Shown here piece after piece: positions 41,435-50,451 of a stretch of DNA of 64,000 nt (position 1 is the stretch's first letter; each line of letters starts with the position of its first letter). Position numbers and translations under genes: made by a program. Source of the stretch: Bradyrhizobium guangxiense (GTDB lineage: Bacteria > Pseudomonadota > Alphaproteobacteria > Rhizobiales > Xanthobacteraceae); NCBI RefSeq assembly GCF_004114915.1, contig NZ_CP022219.1, forward strand, positions 4,680,501 to 4,744,500, given 5' to 3'. The notes below the pieces were generated by a model. The model did no database searches. It had not been told where the DNA came from and saw only the letters and a program-made list of their open reading frames with translations.

Positions 41435-41574
41435 ACCTTGCTCCAAGCTCGAAATCGTAGGGTGAGCGAAGACGCGTTTGCGCCGCTCCCACCATCGACA
41501 TGCAATGGAAGCACGAGCGCTGGGCACGCATTCGCTCAGCCCGCCCCGCGGTGCATTTTTCTGGGCGACCACGA

Positions 41575-41604
41575 ATGGTGCCGCGCATTTCGGCACGGCA
41601 CCAT
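41575..41604. other. Hairpin downstream of the Tsx-like gene
   Basis: A 9-bp perfect stem (ATGGTGCCG / CGGCACCAT) with a 12-nt loop, 24 bp beyond the stop of the minus-strand Tsx-like gene. It lacks a T-run; it may still stabilise or end that mRNA. Confidence 0.4.
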
Positions 41605-41627
41605 CCAGACATCGAGACCTTGCCCGA

Positions 41628-42731
41628 TCAGAACTTCACGGTGATACCGGAGTAGAGCGAGGACTCGGTGCAGGACCCCGTGCTCACCGTCCGGCCGCCG
41701 AGGGCCGTGGTGCAGCCGACCGCAAGGTTGTGATCGAGACCGAACTTGTTCTGCCAGTACCGATAAGCCACCCAGACGTCCACGAAGTGCGAGTACTTGT
41801 CGCCCCAGGCGGCCTTCGAGGCATCGAAGGTCAGACGGATGGGCTCCGAGTTCAGCTCGACCGCCGTGTTGTAGACGCCGTTCGCCGGGCTGTAGGGAAG
41901 CGGCTCGGTGTCCGTGCCCTTCTTGCCGTACCAGCCGGCGCGGCCGCTGATCGAGAAATACTGCATGTTCGGCGGCAGGAAGCCGAGATCCATGTAGTAG
42001 TTGATCTCGACGGCCCAGGTCGGCTTGAACGAGGTATTGCCGTCTGCGAGGCAGGTCACGCCGGGAACGCCCGGACCGAACAATCCGCACTGGCTGAACG
42101 AGTTGTGGTTGGCGAACTCCCAGTACACCAGCGGCGCGACGTTGATGTAACCCTTGTAGGGCAGATCGAACGCAAACTGCAGACCGGCGACGACGTCGCG
42201 CTTGGCGGCACCGAAATATCTGTTCTCGGTATTGGCGTCCATGCCAACCTCGAACGAGATGTTGTGAAGCGGCCCCGCGGTGAAGGCCTTGGTGTTGAAG
42301 AGCTCATTCCAGCCGAACGTCGAGCGGAACAAGCCGTAGATCTCCGTCGCACCGGCGCACGATGCCGGCGCGCCGAAGATTGTACCCGCGTTGGTGCACG
42401 GCCCAGCCGGGTCATTGTGATCCGACTTGAACATGGAGATGGTGAAGAAGTTCGTGCCGTACGCCCAGAGATCGAAATGCGTGAACGAGTAGACCTGCTT
42501 GGTGGTCTTGCTGTCGATCGACCCGTCCGGCCGGAACGACCACGCACCGGGTTGGGAGGCGTCGAAAATGTAGGAGAAGGTGACGCGGTTATCGATCACC
42601 AGGAAGAACGGAAGGTCCTGCGCTTTCTTGGCAGCCTTGACCGGCAAGTCCGCGGCCTGAGCCAGGCCGCTGGTGGCGAGTGTAGCAACCGACAGCGCCG
42701 CAGCCGCAATTGCCCTGAAACGAAACGACAT
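41628..42731 (-). CDS. Tsx-like nucleoside-specific outer-membrane channel
   Basis: A 367-residue protein with signal peptide (MSFRFRAIAAAALSVATLAT, cleaved near AQAAD). The barrel keeps the Tsx-family segment FTHFDLWAYGTNFFTISMFK and many alternating aromatic strands, and ends in an aromatic residue (SGITVKF). Tsx proteins let nucleosides cross the outer membrane. It is divergent from a BMP-type ABC transporter and lies beside purine deaminases, so together these can form a full uptake route. The start is set by the signal peptide; a longer frame upstream is ignored. Confidence 0.8.
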   Translation of the reverse strand: MSFRFRAIAAAALSVATLATSGLAQAADLPVKAAKKAQDLPFFLVIDNRVTFSYIFDASQPGAWSFRPDGSIDSKTTKQVYSFTHFDLWAYGTNFFTISMFKSDHNDPAGPCTNAGTIFGAPASCAGATEIYGLFRSTFGWNELFNTKAFTAGPLHNISFEVGMDANTENRYFGAAKRDVVAGLQFAFDLPYKGYINVAPLVYWEFANHNSFSQCGLFGPGVPGVTCLADGNTSFKPTWAVEINYYMDLGFLPPNMQYFSISGRAGWYGKKGTDTEPLPYSPANGVYNTAVELNSEPIRLTFDASKAAWGDKYSHFVDVWVAYRYWQNKFGLDHNLAVGCTTALGGRTVSTGSCTESSLYSGITVKF

Positions 42732-43280
42732 CCTGAATACCCCCAAGTTTGGACACGTCAACGAACGCCCTTGGGTGCGACACTTGCGCCGATCTCCCGG
42801 ATGAAGAAGCCTCAAGTTTTTTCAAGGCCTGCCGCTTGTTTTGGCATGAAGCGGCGTTCCATCGCGGGATTTGGAAGGTTTTTCATAGCGGACACGCGGC
42901 CGAGCGAGGCCAGCGATTGCCGGACCTTCCCGTTTGATTTCGCTCTTCTTTTGTGAGGAGCGGATATTGCGGGGGCGCAATGTCCGGGAGCCAATGTTGC
43001 ACCGATCGGCACCGCATGAACGTACTGGCGCAACTTTGCTCACTGCGATGTCAAGTCTGCATAGCAGGTTCCGATTTGCCTTGGATCGTCACAAATCTGC
43101 AACAGGCGTCCGCGGAAGCCGCGCCGGCAAGGCGATGCGCAGGCGTTCGAACACCGGTCGTCGTCCTGGCGAGAGCAGGCACATTGCCACCCGGTGCCTG
43201 CCAAAGCGTTGAGCAAGGGATGACGCATTTTCACACCTTACGCCGGGGAGCAAACTGGCCCACTATTGGGACCCTTCATC
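42732..43280. promoter_or_regulatory. Divergent control region between Tsx-like channel and ABC transporter
   Basis: About 550 bp without a convincing gene. It must carry the promoters of the minus-strand Tsx-like gene and the plus-strand ABC operon. No recognised purine riboswitch or clear operator palindrome was found by eye. Small frames on both strands lack good ribosome sites. Confidence 0.5.
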
Positions 43281-44870
43281 ATGCAAGCGCACCAGCGAAT
43301 GTTGGATTCGACACCTGAGGACCTGATTTCCGGCGAGTCCCCGCTGCTGCGGACGATCGGACTGACCAAGCGCTATGGCGATTTCCTCGCCAACGATTCC
43401 GTCGACATCGATATCTGGCCCGGCGAAATCCACGCGCTGCTCGGCGAGAACGGCGCGGGCAAGTCGACCCTGGTCAAGGCGATCTACGGACTGATCCAGC
43501 CCAGCGCCGGCGAGATTCGCTGGCAGGGCGAGCGGATCGTGCTGTCTGGCCCCTCGGAAGCACGCCGCCTCGGCATCGGCATGGTCTTCCAGCACTTCTC
43601 GCTGTTCGACAATCTCACAGTCGCCGAGAACGTCGCACTCGGCCTCGACGGACGGGAATCCTTCAACGACATGTCGGCGCGGCTCGCGCAGGTGTCAAAG
43701 ACTTACGGCCTTCCGCTCGATCCCCGGCGCGAGGTCTGGCAATTGTCGGTCGGCGAGCGCCAGCGCATCGAGATCGTTCGCGCCTTGATGCAGGATCCAA
43801 AGTTCCTGATCCTGGACGAGCCCACCGCGGTGTTGACGCCGCAGGAAGCCGATCAGCTCTTCATCGTTTTGGAGCGACTCAAGGCCGAAGGCCGCGCCAT
43901 CCTCTACATCAGCCACAAGCTCGAGGAGGTAAAGCGGCTGTGCGATACCGCCACGATTCTGCGCGGCGGCAGGAAGGTCGAGACCTGCAATCCCAGGCTG
44001 GAGACCGCAGCATCGCTCGCGCGCATGATGGTCGGTGGTGAGGTCAAGGAGGTGAAGGCGGCGGCCGGCCGGAAGACCACCGTGCCGCGGCTCGTCGTCA
44101 ACGATCTGTCGCTCGCACCAAGCGAGCCGCATGGCGTACGGCTCGAGCACATCTCGTTCGAGTTGAAGGGCGGCGAGATTCTGGGCATCGCCGGCGTCGC
44201 CGGCAACGGCCAGGATGAATTGTTCGCCGCACTCTCCGGCGAGCGGCTGTCCAAGGATCCCGGCACCGTGGTGATCGAAGGCATCGCTGCCGGCCACCTC
44301 TCGATTACCCAGCGCCGCAAGTTGGGCGCGGCTTTCGTGCCCGAGGAGCGGCTCGGCCACGGCACCGCGCCGCGCATGAAGCTGTCGGAGAACGCACTGC
44401 TCACCGGGCACGCCGCCAGCGGCATGGTCCGTCGCGGCTTCATCGACACCGCAGCGACACTGAAGACAGTTGACCGCGCAACCGAAACCTTCGACGTCCG
44501 TAAGGCCAAGCGCGATCCGGAAGCTGCGAGCCTGTCCGGCGGCAATTTGCAGAAATTCATCGTGGGGCGCGAGATCCTGCGCAATCCCGCCGTGCTGGTG
44601 GTGAGCCAGCCGACCTGGGGCGTGGACGCCGGCGCGGCGGCCGTCATCCGTCAGGCGCTGCTTGATCTCGCAACCGCCGGTGCCGCCGTGCTCGTGACCA
44701 GCCAGGATCTCGACGAGCTGACGGAGATCGCCGACCGGATCGCCGTGATGTTCCACGGCAGATTGTCAGCGCCGCTCGCCACGAGCGAAGCGACGCGCGA
44801 AAAGCTCGGCCTGCTGATGGGCGGCAGCAGCCTGGAGCCGAAGGAGGCCGCGCATGCAGTTGGTGCTTGA
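43281..44870 (+). CDS. BMP-type nucleoside ABC transporter, ATP-binding protein
   Basis: A 529-residue protein with two fused ABC domains. First: Walker A GENGAGKST, signature LSVGERQRIEI, Walker B ILDEPTAVL. Second: degenerate Walker A GVAGNGQDE, signature LSGGNLQKFIV and VVSQPTWGVD in place of the usual DEP. This asymmetric pair is typical of the sugar/nucleoside (RbsA-like, NupA-like) class. It energises the two permeases that follow with overlapping starts. The ATG follows an in-frame TTG five codons upstream. Confidence 0.92.
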   Translation: MQAHQRMLDSTPEDLISGESPLLRTIGLTKRYGDFLANDSVDIDIWPGEIHALLGENGAGKSTLVKAIYGLIQPSAGEIRWQGERIVLSGPSEARRLGIGMVFQHFSLFDNLTVAENVALGLDGRESFNDMSARLAQVSKTYGLPLDPRREVWQLSVGERQRIEIVRALMQDPKFLILDEPTAVLTPQEADQLFIVLERLKAEGRAILYISHKLEEVKRLCDTATILRGGRKVETCNPRLETAASLARMMVGGEVKEVKAAAGRKTTVPRLVVNDLSLAPSEPHGVRLEHISFELKGGEILGIAGVAGNGQDELFAALSGERLSKDPGTVVIEGIAAGHLSITQRRKLGAAFVPEERLGHGTAPRMKLSENALLTGHAASGMVRRGFIDTAATLKTVDRATETFDVRKAKRDPEAASLSGGNLQKFIVGREILRNPAVLVVSQPTWGVDAGAAAVIRQALLDLATAGAAVLVTSQDLDELTEIADRIAVMFHGRLSAPLATSEATREKLGLLMGGSSLEPKEAAHAVGA

Positions 44871-45945
44871 GAAGCGCGCCGAGCGCTCGGGCACGATCGC
44901 GCTGGTCTCGCCGCTGATCGCGGTCGGCCTCACGATCGCGACCATGGTCATCCTGTTCGCGATCCTCGGCAAGAATCCGCTGCTTGCCTTGCACGCCTAT
45001 TTCATCGCGCCCTTGACCGATGGCTATTCGCTCCAGGAGATCGCAGTGAAGGCGACGCCACTGGTGATGATCGCAATTGGGCTGTCGCTCTGCTATCTCG
45101 CCAATGCCTGGAACATCGGCGCCGAAGGCCAATTCCTGATCGGCGCGGTGGCCGGCAGCTGGATCGCGGTGAGGACGCAGGGCACCGACGCCGGCGCCTG
45201 GGTGCTGCCCGCCATGCTCATGCTCGCCGCCGCCGCAGGCGCGCTCTATGCGCTGATCCCGGCGATCTGCAAGGTGAAATTCGGCGCCAGCGAGATCCTG
45301 ACCAGCCTGATGCTGGTTTATGTCGCCGACCTCTTCCTTGACTATCTCGTGCGCGGCCCCTGGCGCGACCCGCATGGCTTCAACTTCCCGACCACGGCCG
45401 AGTTCGACCCGGTGGCGACCGTCCCGTTGCTGATCGAGGGCGGCCGGCTGCATCTCGGCGCGATCATCGCGCTCGTTGTCGTCGCGGCAGCGGCAATCCT
45501 GCTCGGGCGAACCATCAAGGGTTTCGAGATCCGCGTGGTCGGTGCGGCCCCCCGCGCGGCGCGGTTTGGCGGCTTCAACGCCAACCAGCTGATCATCCTG
45601 ACCTTCGCGGTATCAGGCGCGCTCGCAGGCCTTGCCGGCATCATCGAGGTCGCGGGTCCCGTCGGCCATCTCCAGCCCGGGATTTCGCCGGGCTACGGCT
45701 TTACCGCGATCATCGTTGCCTTCCTTGGCCGCTTGAACCCGCTTGGAATATTGATTGCAGGCCTTTTCCTTGCATTGACCTTTATCGGCGGCGAGCAGGC
45801 GCAGATCGCGATGAAGATTCCGTTGGATGTCACCAAGGTGTTTCAGGGCATTTTGCTGTTCTACGTGCTCGCCTGCGATTCCCTGATCCTCTATCGATTC
45901 AAGCTGGTGTTCCCGAACCGACAGGTGCCCCGTGGAGCTGGTTGA
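44854..45945 (+). CDS. BMP-type nucleoside ABC transporter permease 1
   Basis: A 363-residue inner-membrane permease. The start overlaps the ATPase gene by 17 bp. Family motifs include ANAWNIGAEGQFLIGAVAGS, FGASEILTSLMLVYVADLFL and GYGFTAIIVAFLGRLNPLGI. About nine membrane helices are seen. It pairs with the permease at 45932, the usual layout of BmpA/NupBC-type transporters for purine nucleosides or bases. Confidence 0.92.
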   Translation: MQLVLEKRAERSGTIALVSPLIAVGLTIATMVILFAILGKNPLLALHAYFIAPLTDGYSLQEIAVKATPLVMIAIGLSLCYLANAWNIGAEGQFLIGAVAGSWIAVRTQGTDAGAWVLPAMLMLAAAAGALYALIPAICKVKFGASEILTSLMLVYVADLFLDYLVRGPWRDPHGFNFPTTAEFDPVATVPLLIEGGRLHLGAIIALVVVAAAAILLGRTIKGFEIRVVGAAPRAARFGGFNANQLIILTFAVSGALAGLAGIIEVAGPVGHLQPGISPGYGFTAIIVAFLGRLNPLGILIAGLFLALTFIGGEQAQIAMKIPLDVTKVFQGILLFYVLACDSLILYRFKLVFPNRQVPRGAG

Positions 45946-46849
45946 AGCCATCATCCTTTCAGTGCTCGCCGCATCGACGCCGCTCCTGATCGCCGCGACC
46001 GGGGAGCTGGTGGCCGAGCGCTCCGGCGTACTCAATCTCGGTGTCGAGGGCATGATGATCGTCGGCGCGGCCTGCGGCTTCGCCGGTGCGTGGCTCACCG
46101 GATCGATCTTGATCGGCGCGCTGTTCGGCATCATCGCGGGCATGCTGATGTCGCTCGTATTCGCGCTGATGGCGCTCGGGCTTGCCGTCAACCAAGTCGC
46201 AACAGGCCTTGCGCTCACCATCCTCGGCGTCGGGATCTCAGGCCTGATCGGCGCTGGCTTCGTCGGCGAGCGCATCACGCCGGCCGCGCACCTCAATCTT
46301 CCTGTGCTGACGGACATTCCGCTGATCGGCCGTGTGCTGTTCGGTGAGGACGGCTTTGTCTATTTCTCGGTCGCGCTGATCGTCGGCGTCGGGTGGTTCC
46401 TGTACCGCACGCGGGCGGGACTGATCCTGCGCGCCTGCGGCGACAATCACGTGTCCGCGCATGCGCTCGGCTATCCCGTGCTGCGCATCCGCACCCTCGC
46501 CGTGATGTTCGGCGGCGCCTGCGCCGGCCTTGCCGGCGCCTATCTGCCGCTTGCCTATACGCCGTTTTTCATTCCAGGCATGACCGCCGGCCGCGGCTGG
46601 ATCGCGCTGGCGCTGGTGGTGTTCTCGTCCTGGCGTCCCGGCCGGCTCGTGGTCGGCGCCTATCTGTTCGGCGCCGTGACGATCCTGCAGCTGCATGCTC
46701 AAGGATGGGGCGTCGGCATTCCCTCGCAATTCATGTCGGCGCTGCCTTATCTTGCGACTGTCATCGTTCTCATTCTGCTCTCCCGCGCGCGCAGCGGCGG
46801 CTCGACCGCACCGGCCGCGCTCGGCACCGTGTTCGTACCTGACCGCTGA
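45932..46849 (+). CDS. BMP-type nucleoside ABC transporter permease 2
   Basis: A 305-residue permease starting at a GTG and overlapping permease 1 by 14 bp. Motifs: LLIAATGELVAERSGVLNLG, VEGMMIVGAACGF, LGLAVNQVATGLALTILGVG and TAGRGWIALALVVFSSWRPG. The GVLNLGVEGMM segment is characteristic of this half of the pair. It completes the translocation pore; the binding protein follows 73 bp later. Confidence 0.92.
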   Translation: MELVEAIILSVLAASTPLLIAATGELVAERSGVLNLGVEGMMIVGAACGFAGAWLTGSILIGALFGIIAGMLMSLVFALMALGLAVNQVATGLALTILGVGISGLIGAGFVGERITPAAHLNLPVLTDIPLIGRVLFGEDGFVYFSVALIVGVGWFLYRTRAGLILRACGDNHVSAHALGYPVLRIRTLAVMFGGACAGLAGAYLPLAYTPFFIPGMTAGRGWIALALVVFSSWRPGRLVVGAYLFGAVTILQLHAQGWGVGIPSQFMSALPYLATVIVLILLSRARSGGSTAPAALGTVFVPDR

Positions 46850-46922
46850 ATTTCATTTCCGCGACGGGCGCGATGGGGCGCGCGCGTTGCGGATCGAGGC
46901 TTTCCCCTGATGTTGGAGATCG

Positions 46923-48002
46923 ATGATGAGGAAATCACTTCTTGCGTTGGCCGCCGGATTCTTGCTCGCCGGCAGCATCAGTGCAGCCTCCGCCGCCGAC
47001 AGGCTCAAGGTCGGCTTCATCTATCTGGGTCCGATCGGAGACCTCGGCTGGACCTACCAGCACGATCTCGGGCGCCAGGCGCTGGTGAAGGAGCTCGGCG
47101 ACAAGATCGAGACCACCTATCTCGAGAACGTGCCCGAAGGCCCCGACGCCGAACGCTCCATCGAGCAGCTCGTCCGCGCCGGCAACAAGCTGATCTTCAC
47201 GACGTCGTTCGGCTACATGGATCCGACGCTGAAGGTCGCCAAGAAATATCCGAACGTGCATTTCGAGCACGCCACCGGCTACAAGCGTAACCCGAACATG
47301 TCGACCTACTCGGCGAAATGGTTTCAGGGCCGCTACATCCAGGGCCTGATCGCCGCCAAGATGTCGAAGTCGGGTGTGCTCGGCTATATCGGCTCGTTCC
47401 CGATTCCGGAGGTGGTCTCTGGCATCAACGCGACGATGCTGGCGGCGCAGACCATCAACCCCAACATCAAGGTCAAGATCATCTGGGCCAACACCTGGTT
47501 CGACCCGGGCAAGGAGGCCGACGCGGCCAAGGCGCTGATCGACCAGGGCGCCGACGTGATCATGCAGCACACGGATTCGCCAGCGGCGATGCAGATCGCC
47601 AGCGAGCGCGGCAAGCTGGCCTTCGGGCAGGATTCCGAGATGATCAAGTTCGGGCCCAAGACCCAGCTGACCTCGATCCTCGACACCTGGGGCCCCTATT
47701 ACATCGAACGCGTCAAGGCCGAGCTGGCCGGAACCTGGAAGTCCGAGGATAGCTGGGGCGGCCTCGACAGCCACATGTTCGCGATGGCGCCCTATACCAA
47801 CATGCCTGACGACGTGAAAAAGATGGCGGAGGATGCCCAAGCCGCGATCACCGCAGGCAAGCTGCATCCGTTCAAATGCCCGATGATTGGGCAGGACGGC
47901 AAGCCGGTCGAGTGCAAGGGCGGCGATCACCTCGACGACGGCCAGATCCTCGGCATGAATTTCTACGTCAAGGGCATCGACGACAAGCTGCCGGGCAAGT
48001 AG
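46923..48002 (+). CDS. BMP family ABC transporter substrate-binding protein
   Basis: A 359-residue periplasmic binding protein of the Bmp/PnrA family. Signal peptide MRKSLLALAAGFLLAGSISA with AASAAD cleavage and no lipobox Cys. The domain starts LKVGFIYLGPIGDLGWTYQH and keeps GYIGSFPIPEVVSGINATML and ADVIMQHTDSPAAMQIASER. Homologues bind purine nucleosides; purine genes around it support that. Last gene of the transporter operon. Confidence 0.92.
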   Translation: MMRKSLLALAAGFLLAGSISAASAADRLKVGFIYLGPIGDLGWTYQHDLGRQALVKELGDKIETTYLENVPEGPDAERSIEQLVRAGNKLIFTTSFGYMDPTLKVAKKYPNVHFEHATGYKRNPNMSTYSAKWFQGRYIQGLIAAKMSKSGVLGYIGSFPIPEVVSGINATMLAAQTINPNIKVKIIWANTWFDPGKEADAAKALIDQGADVIMQHTDSPAAMQIASERGKLAFGQDSEMIKFGPKTQLTSILDTWGPYYIERVKAELAGTWKSEDSWGGLDSHMFAMAPYTNMPDDVKKMAEDAQAAITAGKLHPFKCPMIGQDGKPVECKGGDHLDDGQILGMNFYVKGIDDKLPGK

Positions 48003-48110
48003 CACGCTTCTTGCTTTACCCAAATCACCTGCTCCTCCCGGAGGAGGTTCGGAGGGGGTGGCCAGAAGCACCCGGCACTTATGGTCGCCCCCTCTTTCAA
48101 TCTTCTTCCT

Positions 48111-49460
48111 CTATCCCGCCTGCAGCGCCCGCGCTGCGGAACCGTGGCGACGGATGAGATCGGCGACATCGAGGCCCGGAATTGCGCCGTCGATCACGGC
48201 CCATTGTCCGGCCACCATCACCCGGTCGGCCCGATGCGCCCCGCACAGCACCAGCGCAGCCAGCGGATCGCCATGGCCGGAGAAGCGCAGCTCGTCGAGC
48301 TTGAATAGCGCAAGATCGGCCGCCTTGCCGCGCGCGATCTCGCCGAGTTCCGGGCGGCCGACGCAGCCCGCCGAGCCCTTGGTGGCCCAGCGCAGCGCGT
48401 CCTTGTGGCTGACCTTGGTGACGCCATAGCGCGCCCGTTGCAGCAGGAAGGCGGCGCGGACCTCCTGCATCAGGTTCGAGCCGTCGTTGGAGGCCGAGCC
48501 GTCGACACCAATGCCGATCCCGACGCCAGCCTCCTCCATCTCGCAGACCGGACAACAGCCGGACGCCAGCAGCTGGTTGCTGCAGGCGCAATGGCTGATG
48601 GTCGTCCTGGCCTTGCGGAGCCGCTTCATTTCGCCGGCGTTGAAGAATATGCCGTGTGCGAGCCAGGTTCGCGCATTGAGCCAGCCGCATTGCTCGAGAT
48701 AGTCGAGCGGGCGGCAGCCATACATTTGCTCGCAGAACCTGTTCTCGTCCTCGGTCTCGGCGAGATGGGTATGCAGACGCACGTCGAGTTTGTCGGCGAG
48801 ATCGGCGGTCGCGCGCATCAACGACGTCGTCACCGAAAAGGGCGAGCACGGCGCCAGCGCGATCTGCACCATGGCATCCGGACCGCGCTGGTGGTGCTTT
48901 GCGACCACGCGCGCGCTGTCGGCGAGGATCGTGTCCTCGTCCTGCACCACGCTGTCGGGCGGCAGGCCGCCGTCGCGCTGCGACAGGTTCATCGAGCCGC
49001 GCGTCAGCAGCACGCGCAGGCCCAGCCGCTTGGCCACCGCCACTTCGATATCCACGGCGTCCTCGAGTCCTGCCGGAAACACGTAATGATGATCCGTGGT
49101 GGTGGTACAGCCCGACAGCAGGAGCTCGGACATCGCCACGGTGACGCCGAGCTCGAGCGTTTCCGGCGTCAGCCTCGCCCAAACCGGATACAGCGCCTGA
49201 AGCCAGGGGAACAGCTCGCGGTCCAGCGCCGCCGGCAACGCCCGCGTCAGCGTCTGGTAGAAGTGATGATGGGTGTTGATCAGGCCTGGCAGCACCACGT
49301 GCTCGCTGGCATCGAACATCGCGACATCGGTGGCCGCGGGCGTAGCGCCGGCCGGCACCAGCTCGACGATCCGGCCGGCCTGCACCACGACGCCACGCTC
49401 GGCACCGTCGGCGAGTATGGCCAGGGGATCCCTGATCCAGATCGACCTTGAATCGCTCAT
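48111..49460 (-). CDS. 8-oxoguanine deaminase-like amidohydrolase
   Basis: A 449-residue amidohydrolase of the TrzN/AtzA/8-oxoguanine-deaminase group. Metal motifs: INTHHHFYQ, LHTHLAETEDENRFCEQMYG, LAHGIFFN, GIGVDGSASND. The segment NLMQEVRAAFLLQRARYG is typical of 8-oxoguanine deaminases, which convert 8-oxoguanine (from oxidised DNA/RNA) to urate plus ammonia. Product urate would feed the HIU hydrolase/OHCU decarboxylase branch. It lies between the ABC operon and the xanthine dehydrogenase genes. Confidence 0.85.
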   Translation of the reverse strand: MSDSRSIWIRDPLAILADGAERGVVVQAGRIVELVPAGATPAATDVAMFDASEHVVLPGLINTHHHFYQTLTRALPAALDRELFPWLQALYPVWARLTPETLELGVTVAMSELLLSGCTTTTDHHYVFPAGLEDAVDIEVAVAKRLGLRVLLTRGSMNLSQRDGGLPPDSVVQDEDTILADSARVVAKHHQRGPDAMVQIALAPCSPFSVTTSLMRATADLADKLDVRLHTHLAETEDENRFCEQMYGCRPLDYLEQCGWLNARTWLAHGIFFNAGEMKRLRKARTTISHCACSNQLLASGCCPVCEMEEAGVGIGIGVDGSASNDGSNLMQEVRAAFLLQRARYGVTKVSHKDALRWATKGSAGCVGRPELGEIARGKAADLALFKLDELRFSGHGDPLAALVLCGAHRADRVMVAGQWAVIDGAIPGLDVADLIRRHGSAARALQAG

Positions 49461-49614
49461 GATCCGACTTTCTCCTCACATTCGCTGGAGACGGGGCCGC
49501 AAGGCGGACGCGGGTCCGATCGCGGCCTTGCTGCGACCTGTCGTTGCGACTTCTTCTTGCGACTTGGCTCCGGTCTTGCAAGACTTTCCGTCGGACGATT
49601 CACCCGACCGAAGC

Positions 49615-50451
49615 ATGGGCGCAGCCATGGATTTGAATACCATCACAGCGGTCGCCCATCCGCAAACGCGTACGCAACTGCCGGCTTGGACGGCAGGCGA
49701 TGCCTGGCTCGCGGGCGGCACGTGGCTGTTCTCGGAGCCGCAGGTCCATCTGAAACGGCTGATCGATCTGACCGACCTGAAATGGCCGGCGCTGACGATC
49801 ACCGACAACCATCTCTCCATCGCCGCCACTTGCACCATCGCAGAGCTCGATGGGCTTGCCTGCCCGTCCGACTGGCTCCCCGCGCCGCTGATCAACCAAT
49901 GCTGCCGGGCCTTTCTTGCTTCGTTCAAGATCTGGAAGACCGCAACCGTCGGCGGCAATCTCTGCATGTCGCTGCCGGCAGGACCGATGATCTCGCTCAC
50001 CTCCGCGCTCGACGGCGTCTGCACCATCTGGAAGGCCGGTGGCGGTGAGCAGACGATTCCGGTCGTCGACTTCGTCACCGGCAACCAACGCAATCGCCTG
50101 ACGCCGGGCGACCTGATCCGGCAGATCGATATCCCGATCGCTGCGATGAAGCGCCGCACGGCGTTTCGCCAGATCTCGCTGGCACCGGTCGGCCGCTCGG
50201 CGGCGCTCCTGATCGGCAGCCTCGATACCGATGGCACGCTGCTGCTCACGGTCACCGCATCGACGGTACGGCCGATCCGGCTGTCCTTCCGCAAGGCCCC
50301 GGACGCCGATGTGCTTTGCGACGCCATCGCGCAGCAGATCACGGATGATTTGTACCACACCGACATCCACGGCAAGCCGCTATGGCGCAAGCACATGACC
50401 TTCCGGCTTGCCGAGGAGATTCGCCGCGAATTGCTCGGAGCTATGCCGTGA
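49615..50451 (+). CDS. Xanthine dehydrogenase FAD-binding subunit
   Basis: A 278-residue protein of the CO-dehydrogenase flavoprotein/XdhB type. FAD motifs are AGGTWLFSEP (the AGGTD-like loop) and KTATVGGNLCMSLPAGPMIS (TIGGN-like). The C-terminal domain is the usual small CO_deh_flav_C fold. The start could also be the ATG four codons later (49627). It overlaps the next gene by 4 bp (GTGA), so subunits are translationally coupled. It passes electrons from the FeS clusters to NAD+. Confidence 0.88.
   Translation: MGAAMDLNTITAVAHPQTRTQLPAWTAGDAWLAGGTWLFSEPQVHLKRLIDLTDLKWPALTITDNHLSIAATCTIAELDGLACPSDWLPAPLINQCCRAFLASFKIWKTATVGGNLCMSLPAGPMISLTSALDGVCTIWKAGGGEQTIPVVDFVTGNQRNRLTPGDLIRQIDIPIAAMKRRTAFRQISLAPVGRSAALLIGSLDTDGTLLLTVTASTVRPIRLSFRKAPDADVLCDAIAQQITDDLYHTDIHGKPLWRKHMTFRLAEEIRRELLGAMP

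Noticed and set aside
41478..42956. 492-codon plus-strand frame
   Set aside because: Antisense to the Tsx-like gene, which has a signal peptide and barrel pattern; the frame is Arg/Val/Glu-rich and has no domain.
48030..48050. CTCCTCC / GGAGGAG palindrome between convergent genes
   Set aside because: The arms leave almost no loop and no T-run follows, so a terminator call is not supported.
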